A stretch of DNA of 64,000 nucleotides from Hypericum androsaemum (GCA_963995505.1 OZ023186.1:3038001-3102000), one strand, 5' to 3'; shown: positions 1 through 15,394, numbered from the stretch's first letter. Numbers and translations: made by a program. Notes: generated from the sequence alone by a model not told the origin.

Positions 1-253
1 ATTCTCATTCGATTCGAATCTAAATTAGCGGTATAAAGAAAACATAACTACATTTTAACAATTTACTAATTTAGCTCTCCAACAGCAATTTTTGGTCGTA
101 CCTAATTGTAGTTTCAAAAAAAATGTAGGTTTCACCGCACGTGTGCGCTCACCACAGTTCGCCGACAAGAATTTTACGAAAATTAAATAGGAAATGACAG
201 ACCACGAGAATGGGGAATCTTCTCACAGATCCACATATTTTGCTTTTCTGTTT

Positions 254-1418
254 GGGAAAAGTTCACATTTGGTACCTATAATTTTATAATTTTTACAACA
301 TGATCCTGTGATCTGGAAATGCCAATATTGATCTTGAGGTTTTCAAGTTTTTTGTGACAGAAGCTCAGGACCCCTCCCGAGTAAAATTGACTCCGAATCT
401 AGAAACAATGCCATTTTGGCATAACACCTCAACAATTTCTTTAACTCTTTGGTAATTATGTAGCTTTAGAAAAATTTCAAAAAGGGTAAACTGCCAAAAA
501 AATTAGATGATTAGAAACACGAAAACTAACCCAGAAATCAAACTAAAATCTTTCGAAGTAAAAAAAACAGATCTTTCGGGAAAAAAAACTCAATTAATTC
601 ATCTCCTCCAAACTAAACAAAATCAAACAATCTCCAGGTTGATCTTTACGCACATACCCATCGAAACCCTAACTCCCACCTCTTCAAATCATCATTCCTA
701 AAAACAACAAAGACAAGAAAAATAAAAAAAAGGAATGCCAATGGGTTCTAATCGGAGACGAAGACGAGTTGGGTTTTTGCTTGTCGTCGTCGGAATTGGG
801 TTGAGTTTTTGCTTTTCGTCGTCGTCATAGGCATCAGCGTCGTCGTCGTCGGCGCCACCGCCACCTTCCACCTCCTCGCAGCGCCACCTGGGATTCGATC
901 GGAGACGAAGGCGAGATGGGTTTTTGCTTGTCGTCGTCAGAATTGGGTTTCATGGCCGTGATTTCGACGAAGACGAGATAGGTTTCATCTCAGTTGAAGG
1001 GTCACCGACGAAGACGAGATGGGTTTTGTCTCGATTGAAGACGAGATGGGTTTCGTCTCGGTTTGGACGAAGACGAGATGAGATTAGTGTAATCTAGATT
1101 TTCAATTGATTACGTGTTTATGGCGTTTTTGGTTGTTTTTGATGTTCCAAGGTTGGAGAAGATAATTTTTTTGTTTTTTATTTAAGGATATTTTGATCAT
1201 TTTCTTGACACCTCATATTGTCAACTGGTTTAAAAAATTTGACGTGGCGTGCCACTTCATATTGCCAAATAGGTTCGGAGCTAATTTTGGCTTGGGAGGG
1301 GTCCCGAGCCTGTGACGCAAAAAACTTGGAAACCTTATGACCAATATTGGCATTTCCAGACTACAAGATCATGTCACAAAAACTGTAAAACTACAGGTAC
1401 TAAATGTGAACTTTTTCT
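254..1418. mobile_element. Mutator-type foldback element (MULE-MITE), family with GGGAAAAGTTCAC ends
   Basis: The left arm (from 254) and the reverse complement of the right arm (ending 1418) match over roughly 150 bases, including shared words such as GGAAATGCCAATATTG and GGACCCCTCCC. The flanks carry TTTCTGTTT (245-253) and TTTCTTTTT (1419-1427), an 8/9 match consistent with the 9-bp target duplication of Mutator elements. No transposase is visible, so it is non-autonomous. The same terminal word starts the element at 53092. The long arms are directly visible; the superfamily is inferred from arm length and TSD size, and the TSD is low in complexity. Confidence 0.7.
720..1085. repeat. GC-rich degenerate tandem repeat inside the foldback element
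   Basis: The centre of the foldback is made of imperfect repeats of a roughly 20-40 base unit built on GACGAAGACGAGATGGGTTT and of CGTCGTCGT runs. Composition differs sharply from the AT-rich arms. It could be a captured coding fragment that later expanded, but no reading frame or protein family is recognisable. Confidence 0.6.
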
Positions 1419-1602
1419 TTTCTTTTTTGGTCTTTTCAGTGGCCCGATGAATTAACGTAAGAATTATTTTCATAGGAAAAGAAAAGAAATAACTTGAGAA
1501 TTAAATTTAGATTAGTTGGGAGAATAACTACTACCAAACTTGTTTAGTAGATCATTTATTCAATGCAGTACGAGCAGGATGCCAAAGTTTCTTTGGACTA
1601 CG

Positions 1603-2199
1603 TGATGGATTTAACGTATAATTAACGAGTAATTACATGTTAAACTCGTTTAATTAACAAACTAATTCGTTAATAATAAATCACTTACTTGTTGAAGCAA
1701 GAAGTCCACAGGTTCGGGTCCACAATGTCTTCGTACCAGTCGAATTACGATCACGTTATAACGGATTCGTAATTAATTTTCACGAGATTTTTTCTATTGA
1801 AAATCTGATCAAAACTCAAGGACTATTCCAAAATTTTCTTTTCTTATTGAGTGGTTGTGGGCAAACTTACGAATTGGTTCAGCCAGATTTCCCTTTTTAT
1901 AGGGAAATCCGGACAACCAAAACGCGCCATGTGGGCTGCCACGTGGCACTTCTATGCCACATGTCCGCCACGTGGCACTTCGGACCGCATGTCCGCCATG
2001 TGGCACTTCGGGCCGCATGTCCGCCGCGTGGCAAAGCTATCACATAGCTTTACCACGTCAGCGTGCCACGTAGACCGCCAACTTTGGCGTCAACTGCGTC
2101 AGCGCCACGTCACGCTGACATGGCACCGGGCCGGTCAACACGGGTTGACCGGCCCATTCTATCCAAAATTTGGGCCTGATTGGGCCTTTAGGTCCAACA
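1603..2199 (-). mobile_element. Solo LTR of a Ty1/copia element, antisense
   Basis: Read on the minus strand it starts TGTTGGACC at 2199 and ends in CA at 1603, flanked by a perfect 5-bp duplication CTACG (1598-1602 and 2200-2204). Its layout matches the LTR of the copia element at 17275: a GGCCCA-rich start, an array of CACGTGGC-like words, a TATA-like TATAAAAAGGGAAAT near 1892-1910 on the minus strand, and a tail that includes CAACAAGTAAGTG before an AT-rich end. No internal region or second LTR adjoins it, so it is a recombination-derived solo LTR of a related, diverged family. Confidence 0.85.
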
Positions 2200-2204
2200 C
2201 TACG

Positions 2205-3063
2205 GAAATAGACCCAGCCACAGGTACCATGCTTTTTTTTAATAGCCACAGGTACCATGCTGAATAGCATTTTTTATAGTAACAACAATATTACTTATAA
2301 ATCTTAATTCTTAATGAAATGTTTCTAGGCGATATCCCTCAAAAAAAAGTCATTATATTATTATGGACTTGAATTTTTCAAAAATCGCTACATTTTCTAA
2401 CTCCGGTGTCACAAACTAACTTTTTTATGCAAGTTATCTGTGCCTCCAAAACATCAGTCTATGATACCAGAACTTCTTAATTTAATTTATAAGTGAATAA
2501 GCTTTACTTATCAATTATCTACAAATTTTGTGTCGAATATGAACATAACCGTCTCCTTAGTAACCCGTCCACCACCAATAACGCTGGCTAAGGGCGCCAA
2601 CCTAGAAACCAAATCCTTAAATTCTTCAATTGTGCAATGCCTCTGCACACAATTCTCAACATCACATCTCTATACAAATCCTTCATATTTAAACGGCGAC
2701 ACTCATAGCAAGATTGAGTGAACATGGTAGAGATCTACCAGCGCATAAAAAATAGCTTTTTTATTTTTTGTAAATGTGGTAGGTGCTATGGCACCCATTT
2801 ATTCATAAAATCTCAAGAGTTCAACCGTACCAGTCTCGGAGCACCCACCCCTATACAATCTTGCTTCATACATAAAAAGCATAATTCTTGATCACGGAAA
2901 TTCTTGTTAAAATAGAAAGAGAAATCATGTCGATTATTCTAAAATTGTCCATTATAAAAGAAAAAAAATCATGCACATGCTGATGTTTCAGGAAGAGAAC
3001 AAGCTTGTTTTTATTTATTTGAATGAAAAAACAGGAAAATAGTTGATAATTCTATTTGGAGAC
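2205..3063. other. Intergenic, 3-prime flank of the subtilase gene
   Basis: AT-rich spacer between the solo LTR and the subtilase stop codon. The part nearest 3063 is expected to hold the subtilase 3-prime UTR. Short reading frames here (for example 2530-2721) have no recognisable domain. Nothing else is supported. Confidence 0.5.
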
Positions 3064-6413
<3,350 letters not shown>

Positions 6414-6849
6414 GTCTAGGATTGATTTTGAATCTAACATATAAATGTACTAGGGGGCAGAAAACATGATAACCAAAACCAACCTCATTCTTCATAATAT
6501 ATAATCTGATCCAATTCCGTTCATATAGGTTAATTTGTTAATAAATTATGTCTTTCCTTATGCATCAATTACTGCAACAGGCAACTTATTTTCTTTAGTA
6601 ATGGCATAAATATTCATACCCTAAATGATAATTTGTTAGGGAAAGTTGACTTTCGTTATACATCTATTGTTGCAACCAATAATCAACTTCTTTCCTTTAC
6701 GGCTTGTTTGGTACCAAATCTTATAGGAAAATGATTCTATTTCCATTCCCATAAGAAAAGAAAATAGAATATTTTTCTCATTTTCTTATTTGAACCTATG
6801 ACTTAAACTATGGAATTGATTTGGTACTTGTACTTTTACTACCCTTTAC
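6414..6849. other. Subtilase 5-prime flank
   Basis: AT-rich sequence upstream of the subtilase start codon at 6413; it should contain its promoter. I could not single out a TATA box with confidence. Confidence 0.4.
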
Positions 6850-7423
6850 TAGGGATGAGCAAATGGACTGAACCGGACTGATCCGGACCGAACCATAATA
6901 ATCGAGAACCATTTTAAGAAAAAATATGAGATCCGGACTAGACCATTTGCTGATTGGTTCTGGACCAGAACCAAACCAATTTTTTTGGTTTGGTCTGGTT
7001 CAGACCAAAATACCCAAAAGTTTAAAAAATAAATAAATAATGGGCGCTTATGAACTTGAGAAAGGCAACGAGAGACGATAAAGAGGCCGAGAGGAAAAAT
7101 GTCAATTAGAATTTGACATTTAGATATGTTATTTGAGGATGTCGAGTACTCATAAATTGTTTGTCATTGTACTGTGTGAGAAAAAATATATAATGGTTGT
7201 CTGACCTTGCCACACGTGGACCTTTTTATCCTTGTCTCAAAAAATTTTGGTTTGGTCCGGTTCTCCATAGTTCCTTTCAAAAAGATCCGAACCAGATCCG
7301 AGAACTATTTTTTGAGCAAACAAAGAACCGATCCGGACCAATTCTTTTTTGTTCTGATTCTGGACCGGATTTTTTTTTAGTTTGGTCTGATTCTGTGGTT
7401 CTTGGTTCTTTTGCTCACCCATA
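6850..7423. mobile_element. hAT-type MITE, 574 bp
   Basis: Inverted ends TAGGGATGAGCAAA (6850) and TTTGCTCACCCATA (to 7423) are flanked by a perfect 8-bp duplication CCCTTTAC (6842-6849 and 7424-7431). Inside are repeats of GGTTC/GGACC words, partly palindromic (GGTTCTGGACCAGAACC near 6956). TSD length and terminal sequence fit non-autonomous hAT elements common in plants. It has no coding capacity. Confidence 0.88.
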
Positions 7424-7431
7424 CCCTTTAC

Positions 7432-10400
7432 AACTCTCTTAACCATCATTTAGCCTCTACTTTCTCCGGTCTAAACTAGATAAAGAGCATGACTTGTCTG
7501 AAGCCTTATCGAGAACAAGCTTATTTTCACCATCATCACATTCTTAAAAACAAAATTGTCCAAGTACAACAACATAATATTGCAAAGGCAAAATATCATA
7601 GCAAACACAAGAAATTATGCAAATCAAGAGCATGACTACTGTTATGGGAACCTCTGCAAATCATAGCATTAACTAGCCTTCCATATTCAATTTCCTGGCT
7701 AGCAAAGCCCCGGACCTCTATTACCTGAAACAAAAGCTACGCATTACGTGAATCCTAACTCACATCATCTCAAAAGAATAACATTAGCACCTCTACAGAT
7801 ATCAAAAGAAGACAATACTTGAGATTCTCCAATTATCTCACTTGCTCCAGGACCAGAAAAATGAAAACTAAAAAATGCATCCGATCAGAAGTTAATGCCT
7901 CACATCATTGAAATCTCACGCCTTCTTTGTCGGATCTTCTACGGAACAAAAGAAACAGACTTTTGAACAACCGGCACGCGCCCAAATGATGCATTTCTTG
8001 TCTCTACACAAAAGCAACAAACTATGATGAGCTCATCTTCTCAAGAACATACAGACTGGTTAAAAGCTCATTATAGTAAACAATACCATGATGAGCTCAT
8101 TATAGTAAACAAAACCATGGATATCAAGGGCTGCTAACTTGCAAATAGATCATTATCCACGACAAACTTAACCAGTATAATCCAGAACTAGACACTACAA
8201 CTACAAACACAACACATTAGAGCTCCGAGCACCCAGCACTTATAGCATAAGATCAGGACCATCGGTCTCCACTGACTCAACAAGAGGCTTGATAATCTAA
8301 AAGCCTCAACTAAAAATTGTAGCTCAAACTCCAGCTCCGATGATGATGCAACCTCCATCCCAATGCCAAACTCAAGAACCACCTAAACAAGCTTCAAGAC
8401 GAGGAACACTTGAAGCTCTTGACAGCAAGTTGACTGTCCCCTCTGATTCACTGCGATCAATTCAACTAAAACATCATCCTCTCGACGACTCCCCAAACAG
8501 CCATTAAAATCAAGATCACCCAATATGAAAATCCCGCGAGGAAGGTCTTTTAGGAGGTGGGTTTCTGCTATCTTCCTCTTAACTCGATCCTAGGGCTACC
8601 ATTATTCCATACCCGGTAAATTGAAAGCAAAGGGAAATTTGAAAAACCCTAATCTCAAAACACAAACTTTGACAGGGGAAAAAATGAAGGTTATCTATGA
8701 AAAGTCGCCGTCGCCATCTCCGTCGCCATGTGAGAGTCGCCGGTGAAGGTTGAGCTATTCGCTGTTGCCGTGTGAGACTCGTCGGTGATGAGCTCGTCTT
8801 CCAGTAGTTCGTCGCAGATACAACATAAGAGGGGAGAAAGTGTCGAGAGGTAAGAGAGAAGAAAATGGTTAGGGGTATTATTGGTATTTCCATACAATTC
8901 CATTTTGGTCCCCTGAAATTCTGATGTATTTGCAAGGGAATCTAAATCCGGAGTTTGGGACGCAAAAGGAATCACTTTCTTGATTAAAATTGGTTCCAAA
9001 TATACCCAATATTTTGAAACTCAAGAATCTGATTCTATTTCCTCTTGTTTTGAGGTTTCCAAACGAGCAGTTAGGGTTGACAGAAATTACCTATACTTAA
9101 AAAGTTAATTTATTTGTTAAAACTCTTTCCTTATTTATCAATTACTGCAATTAATAGACAACTTCTTTCCTTTAGGAATTTACAGAAATACACATACCCT
9201 AAAGATTAATTTGTTAATCAAAGATGTCTTTCCTTATATATCAATCGCTCAATCAATAGGCAACTTATTTCCTAATATGGCAAAGTTGAGGAAATTTTCT
9301 TATGTTTATGAAAGCTTTTTGTGTTTATTGTTTAGGAAGTTCAGATTTCCCTCAAAAAATGATGACCAAATATGCTTTGCAAAACTAGCAACAAAGACAA
9401 CTAAAGTTTATCAAACTAAATAATCTATAACAACCAAGCACTTAGATCGGTGTTTTACTATAACGAGTCTCAAGTTTGAGCTATTGGGAATGCTTCAGTA
9501 TTAAATATTTGTTGAGAGAACTTTCAAAAATCTCACTCAGATCGAATTTGATTAGTCAGTCTAATTGACCAAATTAAAAAAACTGTATAATCAATATCTA
9601 TATATAAAAAGAATAAAGATCAAAAAGACCCCTCTACATTCACAAAAAGTCTAATTAATATCATCTACTAGAAATATGTCCATTTAGCATCTTGTACTTA
9701 TCAAAACAGACTAATTAACACCTCGAGACCAATTTTCTAGTGACCAGTGACACATCACCATAGTGGCATGCAACTCATCAATGTATGCCACATAAATATT
9801 AATTAAATGGGTATACTTCTTTCAACCAGTGACACAAGGAAGTACATAAGTATTTGGTTACCCGATTTGACACGAGGTCAACGTTTAGGGGCGTACTAAG
9901 CCATGTGAGATTTTACTTTTTTTACTCAATGGAGCTTCACTCACTCTTACAAGCAAAAGTCACACTTTGGCCGCTCCACTCTCTTTGGAAGCTCTTTCAC
10001 TTGAGCCACTCTTTCACTAGAGTTTCACAAAAATCAAATGAGGTTTACAATGGGTATTTATAAAGGCACACACTCTACTAGGGTTATTGGGTCGGGAGGG
10101 GCATAATTGTCCTAGAAATCACATTTTTTTAGCACTGCTTGGCGCCCTTCAAGCTCTTGAAGCACGCCGGGCCAAATCTCTGTAAAGGGCTAGCGCCCTC
10201 CAAGCCTATGGAGCACTCTAACTCCTCTTTTCAGCAGGGGGTTGGTGCCTCCAGGTCCGCTCCAACTTCTTCGTTTTGCTTCATCTCGCTCCGCCGCTTG
10301 ACCCGATCGATTTTCCGAGCATCCTCGGGCTCTGAACCCAATCCGATCAAGAATCATCCTCAAAAGCTTTTCACTCGAATCAATTGAATACTCCACTCGT

Positions 10401-10527
10401 AGTCAGGCTCCACGCCCAATAGATGCCGAGTGAAATGGAAATAAAATTGCTCTATTAGATTGAAACAACTATCAACAAATGATATATTTTTTATCAAAAC
10501 AGAAGACGTTGAGTTCGGGGCAACACT
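7432..10527. other. Intergenic region without supported genes
   Basis: About 3 kb of AT-rich DNA. A GC-richer stretch at 8690-8830 has short minus-strand frames with no recognisable domain. Words near 6701 (GGCTTGTTTGGTACC) and, inverted, near 9053-9070 (GGTTTCCAAACGAGC) resemble the ends of a larger element enclosing this region and the MITE, but I found no target duplication. From 9611 to 9800 there is sequence resembling one arm of a Mutator-type MITE. No host gene is supported. Confidence 0.4.
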
Positions 10528-11700
10528 CTAGGCATCAGAGATGGCATCAGAAACATATTTCTCCTTGGTCAAAATCGTTCTTATCACTCCATTTCCAACC
10601 ACAATCTGCCACAAGACATGAGTTCCCTCGGAAGAGGTACTTCTGCTAACTTCCCCCGCAAACTGAGCTTTATCGAAAGAAGCTTCATTTGGGACTAACT
10701 TAGCCTTGTTCAAATAGTTTCTTACCTTATTGTGTTGATCCATGTTCTCCTCTTGCTGCCCCTAAGCTACCGATCTGAATGACCTCCGACGATGGCCCTC
10801 TGCTGCAGCCACCATTCTGCTTTTACACCATACTTTTTTGCCACGAAACTCATTATCATATCAAACCCCTTCTTCCAAAGATCGACCCGTGTTATATTCC
10901 TGCCAAGGTAGCTTTCCAATCGAAGTGTCACGCCTGTCATTCTTTTTTTTAATAAATAATTTTGTATTAAAATTGTCAAAGGTAATTACATAGCAATTAC
11001 ATCGAATAGTACTATGCGTACAACACCCGAGCATCTAAAGAACTAGGTAGACACGTATCTAAGTTAAAAACGAAGATAAGCTCTATCTAGCAAAAGTTCT
11101 AAATGTAGCTCCTCCAAAAGTACAACAATCCGTAATTACATCAAAGAAAAAAACCGTAGGGATCAAAAGGTAAGAATCGATCGGACCTTCAAGCCATAAC
11201 CTTTAACGGGTGGATGATAGACGAGAAATCTTCCTCACGCCTGTCATTCTTCAAAATACTGTCATCCTGCGCTGAGCACTTCCAGCAATTTGTTAGTAGG
11301 TGACAAATAGGTTTGCAATATGAATAATAAATGCGCATATTTTCATAATCCACACCCACCCTAGAGCTTTTACCAGGCAGCTCTAATAAGATCTTATCAT
11401 GTGAACGCCGAGCAAGGTCAATTTCAACAAGAACCCACACATAATTACCAAAATTATGGTTCAATTCCTCTTTTATCCACCCTGATCGGATCAACAACTG
11501 CTTTGGCCAGTCCTAAAATGATGGAAGAGTGCATGTGTTCAAGGTTTAAATCTGACACATTTATCCAAACCTTTGCCAACGAGGTAGTAACCTTGGTCGG
11601 CAAGAAATCTGTAATCCACAGTTGAAGATATAAAACTCCTTGAGACAGCTTCCAAGTAGAGCAACGCCAAATCAAATTCTGATTAGCCTCCATGGAGCAA
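10528..11700 (-). pseudogene. Decayed non-LTR retrotransposon ORF1-like (DUF4283 / zinc-knuckle type) fragment
   Basis: Several minus-strand frames read in order: 11693-11454 (LPTKVTTSLAKVWINVSDL), 11497-11189 (ending in a CKPICH..TNCWKC cysteine cluster resembling a CCHC knuckle), then 10979-10767 and 10743-10528. A DUF4283-like N-terminal part followed by a Cys/His knuckle is typical of plant LINE ORF1 proteins and their derivatives. Frames are broken by stops, a frame change and a nested insertion at 10945-11235. The family assignment rests on motif order only. Confidence 0.45.
10945..11235 (-). mobile_element. 5-prime-truncated LINE (or SINE) insertion with T-tail and 16-bp TSD
   Basis: The sequence CACGCCTGTCATTCTT occurs at 10929-10944 and again at 11236-11251. 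The insert between them begins with a T run followed by AATAAATAAT, that is, an A-rich tail on the minus strand. Long TSD, A-tail and about 290 bp length are the signature of target-primed reverse transcription. It interrupts the ORF1-like pseudogene. No coding sequence is recognisable in this short 3-prime segment. Confidence 0.8.
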
Positions 11701-11822
11701 TGAAATGCCTAGTAACCCAATCCAAGAGACAACATTCGTCGCGACGACTTGGTAGACTGTAATTCAGCAATGAATCCTTTGAGTTCATGTAGCTGACCAT
11801 GTATCTCGTTTGAGCAGTTGAC

Positions 11823-12000
11823 TCTGATACCATGTTAAAATTTTCATATCCTACTCTAAACCTTAAGATAAAGAGTAGACAAATTCACACTTATAAACCA
11901 GTTTAATACAATTGTCACTTCTAATATAAGATTCTCTTCAACACCTAAAAGACATTAAGATTATGGGTTGAAAATTCACATTGTCTTAAGGTGTTGGATT
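11823..12000 (-). mobile_element. Possible LTR edge with primer-binding-site-like sequence
   Basis: On the minus strand CATGGTATCAGAGTC (about 11820-11834) resembles an initiator-tRNA-Met primer binding site, TGGTATCAGAGC. The adjoining 11835-12000 would be the LTR; it contains an inverted repeat ACACCTAAAAGACA / TGTCTTAAGGTGT (11941-11993). No internal retroviral-type domain or second LTR was found, so it may be a TRIM or a remnant. Confidence 0.35.
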
Positions 12001-14220
12001 TGATATGAAGATTATAACATGATATTAGAGCATTTAGATAACAATTTTTTATAAGTAAAATTTTTATTAATTAATATGTTATTTACAAATTTAGATAATA
12101 TTTTTTTTACAAATATCCACGTCTCTTTTGTATTTGTTGAAATTATTTTTTGGAACCTAAAAATCTGGATTTCAGATTCAGTGGGGACTACATAAAAGAT
12201 GTCCATACGGAGGGGACTAAACTTGGGCCGTCAGATTTGATTGTCTTTAAATCTGATGGTCAATAACTTATAGGTGATAATGGTTTGCATGTGAAGTGAT
12301 ATTGGTTTGCATGTGAAGTAATATTGGTTTACATGAGACTGGTTTGCATGTGAAGTGATATTGGTTTGCGTTAATCCCCTGGCTAGTCCCCACCAAATCT
12401 GGCCTAATCTAAATCTGAATATTTAGAATTTGGAATATAATGTTTTGAAACCAAATCATAAATCTTAAGGAACCTTCCTTCAAAATTGAGTCTACGTGGA
12501 TCTCTTTGCGTTCGATGTCAAAACCCCAACCAATTATGTAATTAATGTTTGGACAAAGGAACGACATCTAAAAGTAAACGCCCTTTATGAAACTATAAAA
12601 TTAATATTGGGATAAGATATGTACATCGACAAAGACGAGTTGTTCATTGACTAATTTTTACAATTTCTTAAATAGGAAGTATAAAAAGCTGTCCAATACA
12701 TACTCTTTTAATACAATCCACACTTTGACGATCCATATAATTTTTTTGAATATTTTGGTAGGAATATAAAGTTTTTTCTAAATAGTATGGTTTAGACTCC
12801 ATATAACCCAACATCGCTTTGAAATACGTGAATAGAGAAATTTTATTTAAAAAATATGCTAAGTTTAAAAGATTCTTCAGTCCAATTGTTCTAAAATTTT
12901 GTGTTCGAGATTTTAATATGGTTCGCACGGGTGTGGTCGACTGCTCGAATGTTACACACTTTGTTTGATTCCATCATCAAGGCTATGGCATGCACGCAAA
13001 GGTCGGTGCAGGACTGGGTTCACAAAATGCGTGGGTCGGGTCGGGTCGGGTCCGGAAACTTCAGAGAAGTTCAATAAAATAGTTGGGCCAGATCCGTTAG
13101 GGGAAAAAAAGGATAAGGGCCTTGTCCGATATGGGTCGGGCCATGTTGTCAGCAGAGAGGAATCAAAAGATGGGCCTGGAGATATCAACAGTGTTGGGCT
13201 TGCACGCTCAGGAGGTTCATTGGGTACCAGGCCCAAAACAACTAATCTCAAAGCAAATAAAATCAAGATGGAGATAAGCCGATTCAACAGAAAACTTGGC
13301 CCGCTAGGAAAATTCTTTTCGCACGAATTGCCTAGACGGCTTGAGAAAAATACAAGATTATCATAGAAGATATTTATGGATTTACCTTGAAATAGTTCTT
13401 ATTTAATTAGTGATATTTTTTAAATAAGATATTATCTCTTATCTATTTAAGTGATATGCTCGCTAGCGAATAACAAGTTTAATTACTTGTAATTATGGGG
13501 ATATTTTTCTTTGAATAAATAAAATTTACTTATTCAAAAAAATATAATTCATTGTCTTTGTCTTTGTCTTGTTCAAAAAAAATTCACTGTCTTTGTATCT
13601 TTCTGCAAATTGTCAATAAAAAATTGATGATTTTTAACCACATATAATTATCATATAATCAAGAACCATAATTGGACAAATAGTAATAAAAATAAAATAC
13701 ATATTGTTCACAACATCTTGAATGAAAGTTGTCACTGGTCAATGTTCGATCTAGTAAGACCTTCTTGTCATACTTTTTAACTTTTAAAAGGATATTTCAA
13801 TATACACATGGTTTGGTTTTTATCTCTTATAACAACCTCTACTTTTTCAAATCTTTTTAATTTAAATTAAAAAGATATTTCAAATTTTTTCTTCAACTTG
13901 TGGGTAGACTTGTATATACTTTCGAAATATGTAAACAAATCCATATAAAATTTAATTAAAATATTTAAAAATTCAAAAACAACCTGTTATTTGGTCATCT
14001 CTACAAGCCCAACAGCCACGTGACAGAAAACTGGAAGCAACCCAAATCATCCATCCATCAAACAGAAAACTGGAAGCAACCCAAATCATATATTCGTATT
14101 ATAAGATAACAAAGAACATTCCACCAAAAAAAAAGATAACGAAGAGCAGAACACAAGATACAAGATGCCCAAATTTATTTACCGATATTAAATATCATTA
14201 AAGGCCCATGGGCTACTACA
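12001..14220. other. Intergenic, AT-rich
   Basis: No gene supported. It contains the minisatellite at 12272-12372 and a pure (GGGTC)n stretch near 13031-13055. The overlapping frames on both strands at 12952-13366 come from that GC-rich stretch and resemble no protein. The peroxidase 3-prime UTR should lie just left of 14221. Confidence 0.5.
12272..12372. repeat. Minisatellite, about four copies of a 22-24 bp unit
   Basis: Tandem copies of TGGTTTGCATGTGAAGTGATAT with small variations, including one shortened unit. No function suggested. Confidence 0.8.
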
Positions 14221-15394
14221 TTAGTAGTTGTTAACTGTTCGGCAGTCCGTCCTGACCTGGCCCTGGCTGCCAGTAAGCGGGCTCAGGTTGCCCATTTTGA
14301 TCATGGCGTTGGCGAAGTCCGTCATGAAAGAGCTGATGTTGGACGCGTAGGCCATGACTATGGCGTCCGTGGACCCCCCGTTGAATAGCTCCTGGTCGGA
14401 GTGCAGCAGCCCTTTCTTCTCCACGAGGTCTTTGAAATAGTCGTTGTCGAAATTCGTGGAGCTGGAGTCGTCCAGAGGCGCCAGGTTGTCGTCCCCCCCG
14501 CCGGAGAGCGGACATGTTTCCCGTCTTTTCCTCCCGAAGGAGGCATCGATGATGCTGCTCTCGTTGTAGATGCGGGTCCGGAAATTGACACATCGGGCAT
14601 GGCCAATGGTGTGGGCGCCCGAGAGGGCCACCATCTCTTTGGCACTGAACCCTTTGTCCGCGAAGGCCGAGACAAGCTCGCTCAGGTCCATCGACGGAAA
14701 AGGGATGTTCTCAGAGACCGCATCCAGGCTCGCAGTGGTCGCGTCCCTTCTGCCCAACGCCACCTCCCAGTCAGGCCCGCCCAAGAAGACGACCGAGTCC
14801 CGAGCCGCCACGGTGAGGATATCGGCGCACGAGACCACGCCCGGGCAAGCCTCCTCGAGCCTGGACTTGATGCTGTCGATCGCGTCGAACCCGCTCAACG
14901 ATCCTCTGTTCGGTGGGGCGGACTTCTCTCCCTTGAAAGTTGGGGTGTCGTCCAGCAACACCGATGCGTCGCACCCCTGCACCACCCCACCATTAAAACG
15001 TTGTTTAATTAATTAGAGTTGGACTGACAGCAACAAAAAAGAAAATAGGCCTCTACTGTTTGGCGAGAAAATAGCAAAGGTGGCAGGATATATATATATA
15101 TATATATATATACACTACACATGGCAATTTTATATATAATGAGAAGTGCATGAAAGAGAAGCTAGGACTTACGTTCACGAAGCAGTCGTGGAAGTGTAAT
15201 CGGAGCAAGTCTGCCCCCATGAGAGCTTCTTCCGTGAGGGCGGAAACCACAGCTGATTTGATGATTGGAAGGGCATTGGGACAGGTGGAGGAGTAGTATG
15301 TGGTGGACAATTGAGCAGAGGAGGCCGACGTTATTATGGCCAAAAGAAAATGCGAAACAGCCAATATCGTGAGGAAATGAGCTATGGAAGCCAT
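14221..15394 (-). CDS. Class III secretory peroxidase, two exons
   Basis: A plant heme peroxidase of the secretory pathway, acting on phenolics and H2O2 in the wall or vacuole. Exons 15394-15173 and 14976-14221 give 325 residues, the normal family size. Residues 1-27 are a signal peptide; the mature protein would start at Q28 ([13 protein letters not shown]). The distal heme side shows R65 and H69 in [10 protein letters not shown]; the exon junction leads directly into [10 protein letters not shown], a calcium site. The proximal histidine is H196 in [11 protein letters not shown]. Cysteines sit at the family positions. The intron splits the gene at the family's usual first intron position, but the other two typical introns are absent. 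The gene is GC-rich compared with its surroundings. The start ATG sits about 90 bases below a TATA box. It looks intact. Confidence 0.93.
15088..15112. repeat. (TA)n microsatellite in the peroxidase intron
   Basis: An uninterrupted TA run of about 25 bases within the single intron (14977-15172). Likely polymorphic in length. Confidence 0.9.

Noticed and set aside
6701..9070. A 2.4-kb transposon with GGCTTGTTTGG-type ends enclosing the hAT MITE
   Set aside because: The end words are similar and inverted, but no target duplication and no further arm matching could be established.
14401..15016. Long plus-strand frames (203 and 148 codons)
   Set aside because: They are antisense shadows of the GC-rich peroxidase exon 2, which has full family motifs on the minus strand.
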